A DNA stretch of 64,000 bases from an uncultured Muribaculaceae bacterium (GCA_910588065.1 CAJUPZ010000012.1:15285-79284), one strand, 5' to 3'; shown: positions 53,748 to 62,620, numbered from the stretch's first letter. Numbers and translations: made by a program. The notes: generated from the sequence alone by a model not told the origin.

Positions 53748-53858
53748 CATAAAAATATGCAAACAGATACCCCTTTGTTTCAACTAATTGCCGCCTGATG
53801 GTGTTGTAATGTTACTTTTAAAGAAAAACATACACTAACGCTTAAAATTTCTCACACT

Positions 53859-54233
53859 ATGTTGGAATCACAGCAAGATAAGGCAATACGCGCCGAGCAG
53901 GAGGCACAGGCCGCCGCTCAGCTCAGCGCCGATGCGGCAAAGCTCGCCGCTCAGAAACAGATGGAGGCTGCCAAAGCTCAGGCTGCGGCCACAGCTGCAG
54001 CCGCAAAGGAGAGCCTGAATGCAACAAAGGAGCAGGCTGCGCAGCAGATGGATGCCGCCAAGGACAAACTCAATGACATCAAAGATGCCGCGGCAGACAA
54101 GTTCAATGATATCAAGGATGCTACGGCAGAGAAGGCTTCCGGATTTGCAGAAAAGCTGAAGGAGGTGGCCGCGAATGTGCTTGAAAAGGGCGCTGACGGC
54201 GCGAAGCACCTCGCTGACAAGCTAAAGGACTGA
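53859..54233 (+). CDS. Alanine-rich helical protein, LEA/apolipoprotein-like
   Basis: 124 residues with no signal peptide or membrane helix. Nearly the whole length is Ala, Lys, Asp, Glu and Gln in amphipathic helix pattern, with 11-residue-like units: AAKDKLNDIKD, AAADKFNDIKD, ATAEKASGFAE. Cys, Trp, Tyr and Pro are absent. Proteins of this type (LEA group, YtxH/CsbD-like stress proteins) protect membranes or proteins under stress; this is an analogy from composition, not homology. TACTTTTA at 53813-53820 resembles a -7 box. It is flanked by its own hairpin terminator. Confidence 0.8.
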   Translation: MLESQQDKAIRAEQEAQAAAQLSADAAKLAAQKQMEAAKAQAAATAAAAKESLNATKEQAAQQMDAAKDKLNDIKDAAADKFNDIKDATAEKASGFAEKLKEVAANVLEKGADGAKHLADKLKD

Positions 54234-54254
54234 TTACTCCTTAATATATACGTG

Positions 54255-54289
54255 GAGGCGGCATTGCAATTATAGTGCAATGCCGCCTC
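54255..54289. terminator. Perfect 14-bp hairpin between the helical protein gene and the GH29 gene
   Basis: GAGGCGGCATTGCA (54255-54268) pairs perfectly with TGCAATGCCGCCTC (54276-54289) around a 7-base loop. A run of Ts is lacking, so it may stop both convergent transcripts only partly or protect their 3' ends. Confidence 0.65.
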
Positions 54290-54313
54290 TATACGTGTGA
54301 GGGAATGATGGAA

Positions 54314-56470
54314 TCAGATGGAGGGGAGGATGCCTATTTCAACAGCCACGGCGTTTTTGCCATCGGCTGTCTCCTCCGGTATAATGCGGATATAGCGGGC
54401 TTTGACAGCTTTTTTCAGAATGTGGATGCGGGGTGTGGGGTCGTTGGTGAGGTTGCCGAAGTCCCAGCTGCCTGCGTCCTTGAATTTCTTGCCGTTGTCG
54501 CTCACTTCTATGCGGGCCTTGGCGATAGCGCCACGGGCATTCAGCGCCGGGGTATACTCGATTGCGGCGATTTTTTTCACGCCGCCGAGGTCAAGTGTAA
54601 GCTCTTTTTCGGTGTCTGAAGCTATCCACGCGCTGTTTGTTTTTTCGTCAACGGCCTTCATGGCATTCTCGCTGCCGGTGAAGGAAGCTTTCGCGTAGCC
54701 GAAGCGTTTGTCGAGCAAAGCACCTTCGGTGCCGTCGGCCAGATATGCCTTGGCTTTGAGGCGCACTCCCTCAACAAACAGACTGTCAGGGAACTGCGGA
54801 CTGCCGGCGGTTGGGGTTGAGCCGTCGAGGGTGTAGTGCACGGTGTAATCGGGAATAAGGGCTGCCGGAGCATCGGTGGGTGCGCCGTGCCAGTTGAAAT
54901 TGGCCTTTTTGGGTGCGATGGTCACATTTCCGGCGAGCGAGCGTGTGGCGTCGATTTCGGGAGCACCGGCTTTGTAATAGTGGGCGCTGACTTTTGCAAC
55001 CGACGGTTCGAGGCGGCTTGAGAGGATGCGCAGACGCAGCGAGTCGGTGGTTACATCGGCAAAGCGCAGTATGCGTTTGTGGCCTACGTTTGTGGCTTTG
55101 GCAACGGTAATCCATTTGCCGTCAACTAATGCCTGCAGCTCATGCTCCTCGATGCGCTCGCCGCCGGTGCGTATCGGTTCCTGAACAACGAAGCGGTTGA
55201 CAGTCACCGGCTTTGGCAGGGCGATGACAGTAGAGGGGTATTTGTCTCCGGGAAGGGTTTCGGTAGTCACTTTCGCACCGGCAAGCAGGTCGGTGCCGTA
55301 TGTGTCGCGGGCTCTGCGGCCAACCTCACCGAGTACAGCCACATCCTCCTCGCCGAGCCGCCCGTCGGGGCCGGGGGGTATGTTGAGCAGCAGCACAGCG
55401 TTGCCGCCTACCGAGCGTTCGTAGATGTCGTAGATAGCATCGGCTGTGCGCACCTTCTGGGTGTTGTCATCGCGGAAAAACCAGCCTTCGCGTATCGAGG
55501 TGTCAACCTCGGGGAGTATGTAGTGGAGATACTGCACGGTGTCAACATAAAGGCGTTCGCGGTTGCCGAGCACCTTGTCGTAGGACGACGGTCTGGGGAA
55601 GGGGAGAACATTCCATTCGGTGTCGCGGGTGTTTCCTGCCTCGTTGCCACACCATCTCACATCGCCGCGGCCAAACATCACCGCCTTGGGGGCGAGGGTG
55701 TGTATGAGCTCTTCCCATGCCTCGTAGTTGTAGGTCTGTCCACCCTTGCGTTTGGGGTGCGCGCCGTCAAACCACACTTCGTGGATGGGTCCGTATTCGG
55801 TGAGCAGCTCAAAGAGCTGGTTGAGAAAGTATTCGTTGTAGTCGTCGACAACAAATTCAAACTTGGTGGGGTTTTCAAACGGCCGTCCCTCGACCTCGCG
55901 GGGAATGGTGCGGAGGGTTTTGGGGCTGAGGTTGCCGTACAGACCCTCCTCGTTTTCAATCTGATAGAGGTCGGCGGGGGAGAGGTATACGCCGAGCTTC
56001 ATGCCATATTTCTGCGCACTGGCGCTGAGGTTGCGCAAGATATCCCCCTTGCCGTCCATGAAGGGCGATGACATTATGCCGTGCTTTGTGTATCGGCTCT
56101 GCCACAGCACAAATCCGTCGTGGTGCTTCACCGTAAGAATAATCATCTTCATGCCGGCATCTTTCATTGCCTTGACCCATTGGTCTGTGTCGAGGCCGGT
56201 AGGGGCAAAAATTTTGGGATCCTCCTTGCCTGTGCCCCATTCCATTCTTGTGAAAGTGTTGGGGCCGAAGTGAACAAAGGCAATGAATTCGCGCTCAATG
56301 GCATCGGCCTGGTTGTCAGTGGGGATGACGTGTGCCGCCTTGGCGATTATGGTTTCCCGGCTGTCGCCCGGGTTGATCGGAATTTTCTGGGCGAACGGTA
56401 TTGTGTCGGTCTGCGCGTTAATTGCTCCCGCGCAACAAACCGTTGCCATGATAGCAAGAAATTTTCTCAT
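54314..56470 (-). CDS. Alpha-L-fucosidase (GH29) with C-terminal binding domains
   Basis: 718 residues. Signal peptide FLAIMATVCCAGAINAQ. The GH29 barrel has FIAFVHFGPNTFTRMEWG near residue 65, LTVKHHDGFVLWQSRYT near 115 and the nucleophile Asp in HEVWFDGAHPKRKGG near 235. After about residue 400 come a discoidin/CBM32-like domain (EHELQALVDGKWITVAKATN), a chitobiase C-terminal-like block (YTVHYTLDGSTPTAG) and a second discoidin-like domain (LDLGGVKKIAAIEYTPAL to ARYIRIIPEE). It releases L-fucose from host or plant glycans. With GH20 and the sulfatase nearby, mucin glycans are a plausible target. Confidence 0.95.
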   Translation of the reverse strand: MRKFLAIMATVCCAGAINAQTDTIPFAQKIPINPGDSRETIIAKAAHVIPTDNQADAIEREFIAFVHFGPNTFTRMEWGTGKEDPKIFAPTGLDTDQWVKAMKDAGMKMIILTVKHHDGFVLWQSRYTKHGIMSSPFMDGKGDILRNLSASAQKYGMKLGVYLSPADLYQIENEEGLYGNLSPKTLRTIPREVEGRPFENPTKFEFVVDDYNEYFLNQLFELLTEYGPIHEVWFDGAHPKRKGGQTYNYEAWEELIHTLAPKAVMFGRGDVRWCGNEAGNTRDTEWNVLPFPRPSSYDKVLGNRERLYVDTVQYLHYILPEVDTSIREGWFFRDDNTQKVRTADAIYDIYERSVGGNAVLLLNIPPGPDGRLGEEDVAVLGEVGRRARDTYGTDLLAGAKVTTETLPGDKYPSTVIALPKPVTVNRFVVQEPIRTGGERIEEHELQALVDGKWITVAKATNVGHKRILRFADVTTDSLRLRILSSRLEPSVAKVSAHYYKAGAPEIDATRSLAGNVTIAPKKANFNWHGAPTDAPAALIPDYTVHYTLDGSTPTAGSPQFPDSLFVEGVRLKAKAYLADGTEGALLDKRFGYAKASFTGSENAMKAVDEKTNSAWIASDTEKELTLDLGGVKKIAAIEYTPALNARGAIAKARIEVSDNGKKFKDAGSWDFGNLTNDPTPRIHILKKAVKARYIRIIPEETADGKNAVAVEIGILPSI

Positions 56471-56530
56471 GATATAATGTTAAATGTAGAATTCGTAGTG
56501 CGAAGATACGCATTTTTCTTTGAAAATTTA

Positions 56531-56538
56531 TACTTTTG
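56531..56538 (+). promoter_or_regulatory. -7 box TACTTTTG for the SGNH esterase gene
   Basis: TACTTTTG matches TAnnTTTG and lies 29 bases before the ATG at 56568; no -33 box at the usual distance. In the opposite direction TATCTTCG (56508-56501) is a weaker candidate for GH29. Confidence 0.45.
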
Positions 56539-56567
56539 CAATGCAAACCAGAAATAGCAATAATATC

Positions 56568-57647
56568 ATGAAAAGAATTACGGCAATAGTGTGCGCGGCG
56601 TTGACAGCGGGTTGCGCGCTTGCACAGACAAGGTGGGTCAACCCGGCTGAGGCGGGATTTCACGCAGTACAGAACCAAGGGTGGCCGGAGGAGCTGTCGG
56701 GCACATACGAGCGTCTGCCGCCGAGAGCCGAGAAGAGTGTGCGCAAGGCGCTGTGGGATCTGTCGCGCAATTCGGCAGGTCTGTCTGTGCGCTTCAAAAC
56801 AGATTCACCACGCATCACCGTCAAATATGCGGTTGAGGGTGCGATGAGTATGCCCCATATGCCTGCCACAGGTGTGAGCGGGGTGGATATGTACCGTTAT
56901 TCGGCAGACGGCACTCCTGAGTTCTGCTACGGCAGCTATGCTTTCGGCGACACTGTCACATACACATACGCCAATATAGGCGATGGCAAGGAGGCTTTGT
57001 ATCAGCTGAATCTGCCGCTGTTCAATACAATCAGCAGCCTTGAGATCGGCACTCCGGAGTCATCATCATTCACATTGCTGCCCCGCAGGGATGAGAAGCC
57101 TGTTGTGGTCTACGGCACATCCATAGCCCACGGTGCATGCTCCTCACGCCCCGGCATGGCATGGGCAAACATTGTGGGCCGCGAGCTTGATATGCCTCTG
57201 ATCAATCTCGGATTCAGCGGCAACGGACGCCTTGAGCCGGAGATGATAGACCTGCTCAATGAGCTTGATGCAGCGGTGTATGTGCTTGACTGTATGCCAA
57301 ATCTCACCCAGAAAACACAGGAGGAGGTTACAGAACTGGTGCTCAACGCTGTGGGCAAGATTCGCTCCAAGTCCAATACCCCCATACTGCTTGTTGAGCA
57401 CGCAGGCTACAGCGACGCCCCGACAAATGCCTCGCAGCTTGAAATGTATACTCGGCTCAACCGCGGGCAGCGCATTGCGTTTGACAAACTGATGAACGAG
57501 GGCACTCCCAATCTGTATTATCTTACGCATGATGAGATTGGTTTCACTCCCGATTCGTGGGTTGACTATGTGCATCCCTCCGACCTCGGAGCGCAGAAGC
57601 AGGCGGATGCCGTTGTGCCAAGACTGAAGGCTATTCTCAATAAGTGA
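56568..57647 (+). CDS. Exported SGNH/GDSL hydrolase with N-terminal beta domain
   Basis: 359 residues from ATG 56568, giving signal peptide ITAVVCAALTAGCALAQ-like (ITAIVCAALTAGCALAQ). An N-terminal jelly-roll (about 20-165) precedes the SGNH domain: VVVYGTSIAHGACSSRPGMA near 185 (nucleophile Ser in GTSI), NLGFSGNGRLEPEM near 215, and the Asp/His pair in DSWVDYVHPSDLG near 335. It should be a carbohydrate or acetyl esterase acting outside the cytoplasm; this two-domain form occurs in Bacteroidetes glycan loci. It diverges from the GH29 gene, suggesting deacetylation of the same glycan. Confidence 0.88.
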   Translation: MKRITAIVCAALTAGCALAQTRWVNPAEAGFHAVQNQGWPEELSGTYERLPPRAEKSVRKALWDLSRNSAGLSVRFKTDSPRITVKYAVEGAMSMPHMPATGVSGVDMYRYSADGTPEFCYGSYAFGDTVTYTYANIGDGKEALYQLNLPLFNTISSLEIGTPESSSFTLLPRRDEKPVVVYGTSIAHGACSSRPGMAWANIVGRELDMPLINLGFSGNGRLEPEMIDLLNELDAAVYVLDCMPNLTQKTQEEVTELVLNAVGKIRSKSNTPILLVEHAGYSDAPTNASQLEMYTRLNRGQRIAFDKLMNEGTPNLYYLTHDEIGFTPDSWVDYVHPSDLGAQKQADAVVPRLKAILNK

Positions 57648-57670
57648 GGCAACCGATTGCAGGAAAAAAC

Positions 57671-57704
57671 GCAGAGCCGGACAGTTGACTGTCCGGCTCT
57701 GTCG
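57671..57704. terminator. Hairpin terminator between the SGNH gene and the DUF3332 gene
   Basis: CAGAGCCGGACAGT and ACTGTCCGGCTCTG form a perfect 14-bp stem with a TG loop between two convergent genes. It lacks a long T run. Confidence 0.75.
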
Positions 57705-57725
57705 CGTAATGGGGTCGGTTGGTTA

Positions 57726-58274
57726 TCAGCGCTGAGCCCAGAGTTCGGCTGTTGCCATCTGCTGGTAGGCGAACACCCCTGACTGGCTGAGTTCGACAGT
57801 TGTCACGGAGCCGTCGGAGCAGGGGAGCTGCACATGGGTGTCGTCAACGAATGTCATGAGAGGCATTGTTTCGCCGGCGGGAGTTGTGACGCTCCAGCTG
57901 CGGTCGGCATCGTTGAAGTCGAGACGCACGATGCTGCCGTCGTTCTCGCTTGTAACGGTGTAGCCTTTTCCGTCGCATTCAACGAGGTAGCGGCCATCCT
58001 GTCCGTCGATAACCTTTTTGCCTTTGGCAACGGGGTTTGACCCGCTCCAGAACTCTATGCTGTTGAGCACAAGCACGTCGGCAAGGGCAGACACTTCGTA
58101 TACGGGCAGAATCCAGAATGCGAAGAACACGAGCTCGTTGACAAACTTGTTGCCTACCTGACGGTTCCAGTTGAGGAGTTTGCCGGTGAGTGAGAAGCTG
58201 CCGATGCAGGATGAGAGCATCATAGAAGATGCGAGAGTTACGGCGAGTGCCACTGATAGATACTTCTTTTTCAT
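57726..58274 (-). CDS. DUF3332 family lipoprotein
   Basis: 182 residues from ATG 58274; a longer reading runs into the transglycosylase gene and is rejected. VALAVTLASSMMLSSC is a lipoprotein signal, followed by IGSFSLTGKLLNWNRQVGNKF and VNELVFFAFWILPVYEVSAL, which contains one membrane helix; these are the hallmark blocks of DUF3332. The rest is a small beta domain (GYTVTSENDGSIVRLDFND). Function unknown. It is 26 bases after the MltF-like gene in the same direction. Confidence 0.88.
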   Translation of the reverse strand: MKKKYLSVALAVTLASSMMLSSCIGSFSLTGKLLNWNRQVGNKFVNELVFFAFWILPVYEVSALADVLVLNSIEFWSGSNPVAKGKKVIDGQDGRYLVECDGKGYTVTSENDGSIVRLDFNDADRSWSVTTPAGETMPLMTFVDDTHVQLPCSDGSVTTVELSQSGVFAYQQMATAELWAQR

Positions 58275-58300
58275 AATAGTTATATTAATAAGGGTGAATG

Positions 58301-59692
58301 TTATGAAGGTATGCTTTGTTTGGCCCGGTTGTAGAATGAGTACACCTTGCGGACATAGTCGCATGTCTGACGGCCGCGGAAGTAGCCGTATTTGCACACA
58401 GGGTCGTTGTAAATGTCAGGGTTTGATTTCATGAGCAGGGCACTCTCCACCTGTCCCTCCCATCGCTGCGGGTCGAGGCCGTATTTCTGAGCTATCGCTA
58501 TTGCATCGAGAATGTGTGCGAGGCCTGAATTATATGCTGCTATTACAAATTTCTTTCTCTCCTCCCTGTCGGGGATTCTGGAAGACAGGGCTTTTTCGTG
58601 GGATGCGATGATTTTGGCGGCGGCCTCGATGTTTGCCTCGTTGTGGGTGACATTGTCATCGGTAAGGCCGTATGCTCGCGCAACTTTTGGCATGAGCTGC
58701 ATTATGCCCCTTGCTCCTGCCCATGACACCTGGGTTGAGTCAAAGTGGCTCTCGCAGTAGCCTTGGGCGGCGATGAGTCTCCAGTCCCAACCTATTGAAG
58801 CAGCATATTTGCGGAAGAGGTGGTCGAAGGGGGAAATTATGCCGTGTGACAGGTCTACCGAGAATTTCGGCGATGAGTCGTCATCGTTCTTGCTCATTTC
58901 AAAGTAGCGTTTCAGCAAAGCGTCGCGTGTTTTGCGGTGCTGCTCCCCCTGCATCCAGTCGTTGATTGAATCGGCGAGCCATTCGTTGCCGGGCGCCACA
59001 CCCCAAGCGGCGCGCTGTCCGAAGCTCACCTGCAGAGTGATGTCGAGGTCGCGGTAGTAAGTTTTGTTCAGCCGTGCTATGTCCGAGTCAACGACGGTGA
59101 GTGGTATCTCCTTGCGGCTCACCATATCTATGAGGTCCTCTGTGATGAGGGTGTCGCGGTCGATCGGCACCACATCTATGCCTCCGCCAAGCTCCTCGTT
59201 GAGGTTCATCATGCGGTGGTGGTATTTGCTGTCCTTCTCCACATACACCTTGCGGCCTACAAGCTGTGTCACATCGGTGATGCGTCCCTCCTCCGAGTGT
59301 CTGGGCTGGACGAGCACCTGATGGGTGATGGATTCGATGCCGCATGCCACCACACGGGGCTTGTACTCACCGGTCACCGGCACCTCGTAGGCAATCAGGT
59401 CAATGAGTCCGGAGTCGAGCATCTCCACCACCCGCTGCAGACTCGGGGCCACTTCGAGTTTGAGCACCATTCCTTTGTCCTGGGCAAGGCGGCTCACAAG
59501 GTCGTAGTCGTAGCCCATCGCCTCCTCCCTGTATATAAAATATGAGGTGGGGCTGTAGAGGGTGCCCACTCGCAGTGTGTCCGGCAGGCTGCGGACGGTG
59601 TCGGCGCCGGAATCGCTTCCGCTTCCGGAGCAGGCAGCCGTGAGCAGGCACAGCAGGGCTGTGAGAGCAAAGTATGTCCGCTTAATACTCAA
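58301..59692 (-). CDS. MltF-like lytic transglycosylase lipoprotein (substrate-binding domain plus SLT domain)
   Basis: 463 residues. The start is most likely TTG 59692, inside purM: it gives lipoprotein signal TYFALTALLCLLTAAC, and no ATG or GTG is in frame nearby. Residues 35-265 form a periplasmic-binding (SBP_bac_3) domain (LRVGTLYSPTSYF, GYDYDLVSRLAQDKG). The SLT domain (about 285-450) has the catalytic Glu in GYCESHFDSTQ and AGARGIMQLMPKVARAYG, then AAYNSGLAHILDAI. It cleaves peptidoglycan glycosidic bonds with 1,6-anhydro products at the outer membrane. It overlaps purM by 11 bases. Confidence 0.92.
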   Translation of the reverse strand: MSIKRTYFALTALLCLLTAACSGSGSDSGADTVRSLPDTLRVGTLYSPTSYFIYREEAMGYDYDLVSRLAQDKGMVLKLEVAPSLQRVVEMLDSGLIDLIAYEVPVTGEYKPRVVACGIESITHQVLVQPRHSEEGRITDVTQLVGRKVYVEKDSKYHHRMMNLNEELGGGIDVVPIDRDTLITEDLIDMVSRKEIPLTVVDSDIARLNKTYYRDLDITLQVSFGQRAAWGVAPGNEWLADSINDWMQGEQHRKTRDALLKRYFEMSKNDDDSSPKFSVDLSHGIISPFDHLFRKYAASIGWDWRLIAAQGYCESHFDSTQVSWAGARGIMQLMPKVARAYGLTDDNVTHNEANIEAAAKIIASHEKALSSRIPDREERKKFVIAAYNSGLAHILDAIAIAQKYGLDPQRWEGQVESALLMKSNPDIYNDPVCKYGYFRGRQTCDYVRKVYSFYNRAKQSIPS

Positions 59693-60848
59693 AAGTACCG
59701 AATTCGCTCTTGATTGTGAGGTGAGAGGCGGGGGCGTCCTCCACGCGTCCGATTATTTTGGCGTCGATGCCGAAGCTGCGGCTGATGTCGATGACAGCCT
59801 GCGCGTGTTCGGGAGCGAGGTATATCTCCATGCGGTGACCCATGTTGAACACCTTGTACATTTCGGCCCAGTCGGTGCCGCTCTCTTTCTGGATAAGCTT
59901 GAAGAGGGGAGGCACGTCAAACATATTGTCCTTTATCACGTGCTTGTTTTCGACAAAGTGCATCACTTTTGTCTGCGCGCCTCCGGAGCAGTGGACCATG
60001 CCGTGTATCTGCGGGCGCATTTCGTTGAGAATGCGTTTGATTACCGGGGCGTATGTGCGTGTCGGCGACAGCACCAGCAGTCCGGTGTTTATGGGCGAGC
60101 CCTCAACGGGGTCGAGGAGCGATTTTGAGCCTGAGTATACGAGTTCATCGGGCACCGCGCTGTCAAAACTCTCGGGATATTTGGCCGCGAGATATTTTGC
60201 GAACACATCATGGCGTGCGGAGGTGAGACCGTTGCTGCCCATGCCTCCGTTGTATGCTGTTTCGTAAGTGGCCTGTCCTGAGGAAGCGAGTCCTACAATG
60301 ACATCGCCGGCTGCGATATTTGCGTTGTCAATCACGTCGCTGCGCTTCATGCGGCAGGTTACGGTGCTGTCGACAATTATAGTGCGCACAAGGTCGCCCA
60401 CGTCGGCTGTCTCGCCGCCGGTGCTGTATATGCCGATACCGTTTTCGCGGAGGTCGGCGAGGAGCTCCTCAGTGCCGTTGATTATGGCGGCTATCACTTC
60501 GCCGGGCACAAGCATTTTGTTTCGACCGATAGTGCTGCTGAGCAGAATGTTGTCAGTGGCTCCCACACAGAGCAGGTCGTCGATGTTCATTATCAGGGCG
60601 TCCTGGGCGATGCCTTTCCACACGGAGAGGTCGCCGGTTTCGCGCCAGTACATGTAGGCGAGCGAGGATTTGGTACCGGCACCGTCGGCGTGCATTATGT
60701 TGCACCACTGAGGGTCGCCACCGAGAATATCGGGGATTATTTTGCAGAAAGCTTTGGGATACAGCCCTTTGTCAACATTTTTAATGGCGTTGTGCACATC
60801 CTCCTTTGAGGCGCTTACGCCGCGCAGATTATATCGGCGGTCAGACAT
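59682..60848 (-). CDS. purM: Phosphoribosylformylglycinamidine cyclo-ligase (PurM, AIR synthase family)
   Basis: 388 residues from ATG 60848. ATP-grasp-like PurM fold with DGAGTKSSLAYMYW near residue 55, MNIDDLLCVGATDNILLSS near 87, IYSTGGETADVGD near 140 and IVGLASSGQATYETAYNG near 180; HCSGGAQTKVMHFV near 290. The protein is of the longer Bacteroidetes type, so an alternative PurM-like role cannot be excluded by eye, but the purine-pathway step FGAM to AIR is the best call. It is 19 bases after cdsA. Confidence 0.88.
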   Translation of the reverse strand: MSDRRYNLRGVSASKEDVHNAIKNVDKGLYPKAFCKIIPDILGGDPQWCNIMHADGAGTKSSLAYMYWRETGDLSVWKGIAQDALIMNIDDLLCVGATDNILLSSTIGRNKMLVPGEVIAAIINGTEELLADLRENGIGIYSTGGETADVGDLVRTIIVDSTVTCRMKRSDVIDNANIAAGDVIVGLASSGQATYETAYNGGMGSNGLTSARHDVFAKYLAAKYPESFDSAVPDELVYSGSKSLLDPVEGSPINTGLLVLSPTRTYAPVIKRILNEMRPQIHGMVHCSGGAQTKVMHFVENKHVIKDNMFDVPPLFKLIQKESGTDWAEMYKVFNMGHRMEIYLAPEHAQAVIDISRSFGIDAKIIGRVEDAPASHLTIKSEFGTFEY

Positions 60849-60867
60849 GATTATAATGATTGTGAGA

Positions 60868-61722
60868 TTATCTGATGAAAAGAATTGCGAGGAAGCAGGC
60901 CACAGCCGGAGCCACGAGCAGCAGCGAGTCGATGCGGTCGAGGATTCCACCGTGACCGGGCATTATATGGCCGCTGTCTTTCACACCGGCGGTGCGTTTG
61001 AAAAGAGATTCAACGAGGTCGCCCCATGTGGCGAATATGCTCACCACAGCGCCGAGGATGCAGATCTGAGCCACGCTCATGCCGGGAGCCCATGAGCCGA
61101 ACAGGCAGTGGATAAGCAGCCCGGCGCCAACGCTGAAAACAAGGCCGCCGAAGAATCCTTCCCACGACTTCTTGGGTGATATGCGCTCGAAAAGGCGGCG
61201 CTTGCCGATGAGGCTGCCCACACAGAAAGCGCCGGTGTCGCTGAGCCATATCATGATGAACATGGTGAGTATTATCGCCGGGCCGCTGACAAGGTAGATA
61301 AGGGAGGCGATGCTGAGCGGCAGAGCAACGTATAGCTGGGCCATGAATCCGACGGATATGCTTGATATGGCGTTTTCCTTGGGCAGGTAGAGCTGGCAAA
61401 TCAGCCTTGCCATCAGGTAGACAAGGAAGGCCGCCACGGCAGAGCCGGTGACAGAAACGGCGGCATTGCCCGAGCCGGAGAGGTAGATTAAGCCGGCCGA
61501 CGGGGCTACAACCATAATCAGGGCGCCCACCATATCGAGGGCCGCGAGAGCTACCGGAGCGGGCGAATCGGCTTTGCAAAGACGGTGGAGCTCGCCCACA
61601 CCCAGCACGGCAAACAGGGCGCACAGGGCAGGAAACGCCCATGAGCCGCCGAACATCACGGCGCATACTATCACCGCTACATAAACCGCTCCGCTGAGGG
61701 AGCGCACAATAAGATTGTTCAT
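60868..61722 (-). CDS. cdsA: Phosphatidate cytidylyltransferase
   Basis: 284 residues from ATG 61722, with about eight membrane helices. The CDP-diglyceride synthase signature is complete near the C-terminus: WGDLVESLFKRTAGVKDSG followed by MPGHGGILDRIDSLL. Also SDTGAFCVGSLIGKRRL and ISPKKSWEGFFGGL. It makes CDP-diacylglycerol from phosphatidate and CTP, the entry to phospholipid synthesis. First gene of the run cdsA-purM-mltF-DUF3332. Confidence 0.96.
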   Translation of the reverse strand: MNNLIVRSLSGAVYVAVIVCAVMFGGSWAFPALCALFAVLGVGELHRLCKADSPAPVALAALDMVGALIMVVAPSAGLIYLSGSGNAAVSVTGSAVAAFLVYLMARLICQLYLPKENAISSISVGFMAQLYVALPLSIASLIYLVSGPAIILTMFIMIWLSDTGAFCVGSLIGKRRLFERISPKKSWEGFFGGLVFSVGAGLLIHCLFGSWAPGMSVAQICILGAVVSIFATWGDLVESLFKRTAGVKDSGHIMPGHGGILDRIDSLLLVAPAVACFLAILFIR

Positions 61723-61789
61723 TGTCAAAACGTGGTGTTTGTAATGGTGGCAGGAGGCTCGCCCTATGGCGGCTTCACAATACACAAAA

Positions 61790-61797
61790 CAAAGTTA
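61790..61797 (-). promoter_or_regulatory. -7 box TAACTTTG for the cdsA run
   Basis: On the minus strand TAACTTTG matches TAnnTTTG, 68 bases before the cdsA ATG. No clear -33 box. Confidence 0.45.
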
Positions 61798-61901
61798 ATG
61801 CTTTTTTTTCATGCAGCGAGGATATTGCGCATGAAAATGAGAAATATGAGGATTTTTGTTACAAAACTGTTACTTGTAACGTGTGTTTTGATTCTATTAC
61901 T

Positions 61902-61909
61902 TAATTTTG
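61902..61909 (+). promoter_or_regulatory. -7 box TAATTTTG for the ECF sigma factor gene
   Basis: TAATTTTG matches the consensus, 115 bases before the GTG start at 62024, leaving room for a structured leader. No clear -33 box. Confidence 0.4.
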
Positions 61910-62023
61910 CCGAAGATGTGAGGGGTAGCCCCCGCGTCATTGTATACACGGATTGAATAATAACCCTTAAAACCCTACCGCCTATCGAACCACTGCTACT
62001 CTAAACCGTAAATTTTTAGAACA

Positions 62024-62617
62024 GTGAATCATATTTTGGCAAGTCTGCCCGATGAAGCCCTTGTTGCTGAATATGCGGCAGGAAACAACAGCGCGTTTGA
62101 CACCCTTCTCAAGCGCCATCAAACCCGTGTTTTCTCCTATATATACTCCCTTGTGCGCGACAATGATGCCGCCAACGATATTTTTCAGGAAACATTCATC
62201 AAGGCCATAACCGTGATAAAGCAGGGCCGCTACAACGAGTCCGGGCGGTTTGGCGGCTGGCTCTCGCGCATATCCCACAATCTGATAATAGACTATTTCC
62301 GGCAAAACAAGGTTGATGCCACAGTGTCGGCCGACAATAATGACGGTATTATCCTGAACCGCAAGGAGCTTAGCGAGGGCACCGTGGAGGATGAGCTGGT
62401 GGCAGACCAGATATCGGCCGATGTGCGCCGCCTTGTGGATGCGCTTCCCCAGGCCCAGAAGGAGGTGCTTGAGATGCGCTACTACCGGGATATGAGCTTC
62501 AAGGAGATAGCTGATGCAACCGGTGTGAGCATCAACACGGCTCTTGGACGGATGCGCTACGCAATCCTCAATATGCGACGTATGGCCGACAGCTACGGCA
62601 TAGCGCTGTCGGTATGA
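62024..62617 (+). CDS. ECF-type RNA polymerase sigma factor
   Basis: 197 residues from GTG 62024. Region 2: VAEYAAGNNSAFDTLLKRH, FSYIYSLVRDNDAANDIFQE and GGWLSRISHNLIIDYFRQ; region 4: LPQAQKEVLEMRYYRDMSF and KEIADATGVSINTALGRMRY. This is a full two-domain ECF factor. There is no anti-sigma gene or SusC/D pair beside it, so it is not the usual glycan-uptake type; what it controls is unknown. Its end is three bases from the stop of the convergent unknown gene. Confidence 0.93.
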   Translation: MNHILASLPDEALVAEYAAGNNSAFDTLLKRHQTRVFSYIYSLVRDNDAANDIFQETFIKAITVIKQGRYNESGRFGGWLSRISHNLIIDYFRQNKVDATVSADNNDGIILNRKELSEGTVEDELVADQISADVRRLVDALPQAQKEVLEMRYYRDMSFKEIADATGVSINTALGRMRYAILNMRRMADSYGIALSV

Positions 62618-62620
62618 TTT

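Larger units (their letters stand above)
61723..62023. other. Divergent intergenic region between cdsA and the ECF sigma factor gene
   Basis: 301 bases with no supported gene. A short open frame at 61732-61956 with one hydrophobic stretch spans both promoter boxes and has no sign of being real. The region holds the boxes at 61790-61797 and 61902-61909, and an AT-rich stretch with GTTAC/GTAAC inverted copies near 61869-61880. Confidence 0.6.

Noticed and set aside
61732..61956. Small membrane protein gene between cdsA and the sigma factor
   Set aside because: The frame overlaps both divergent promoter boxes and has no other support.
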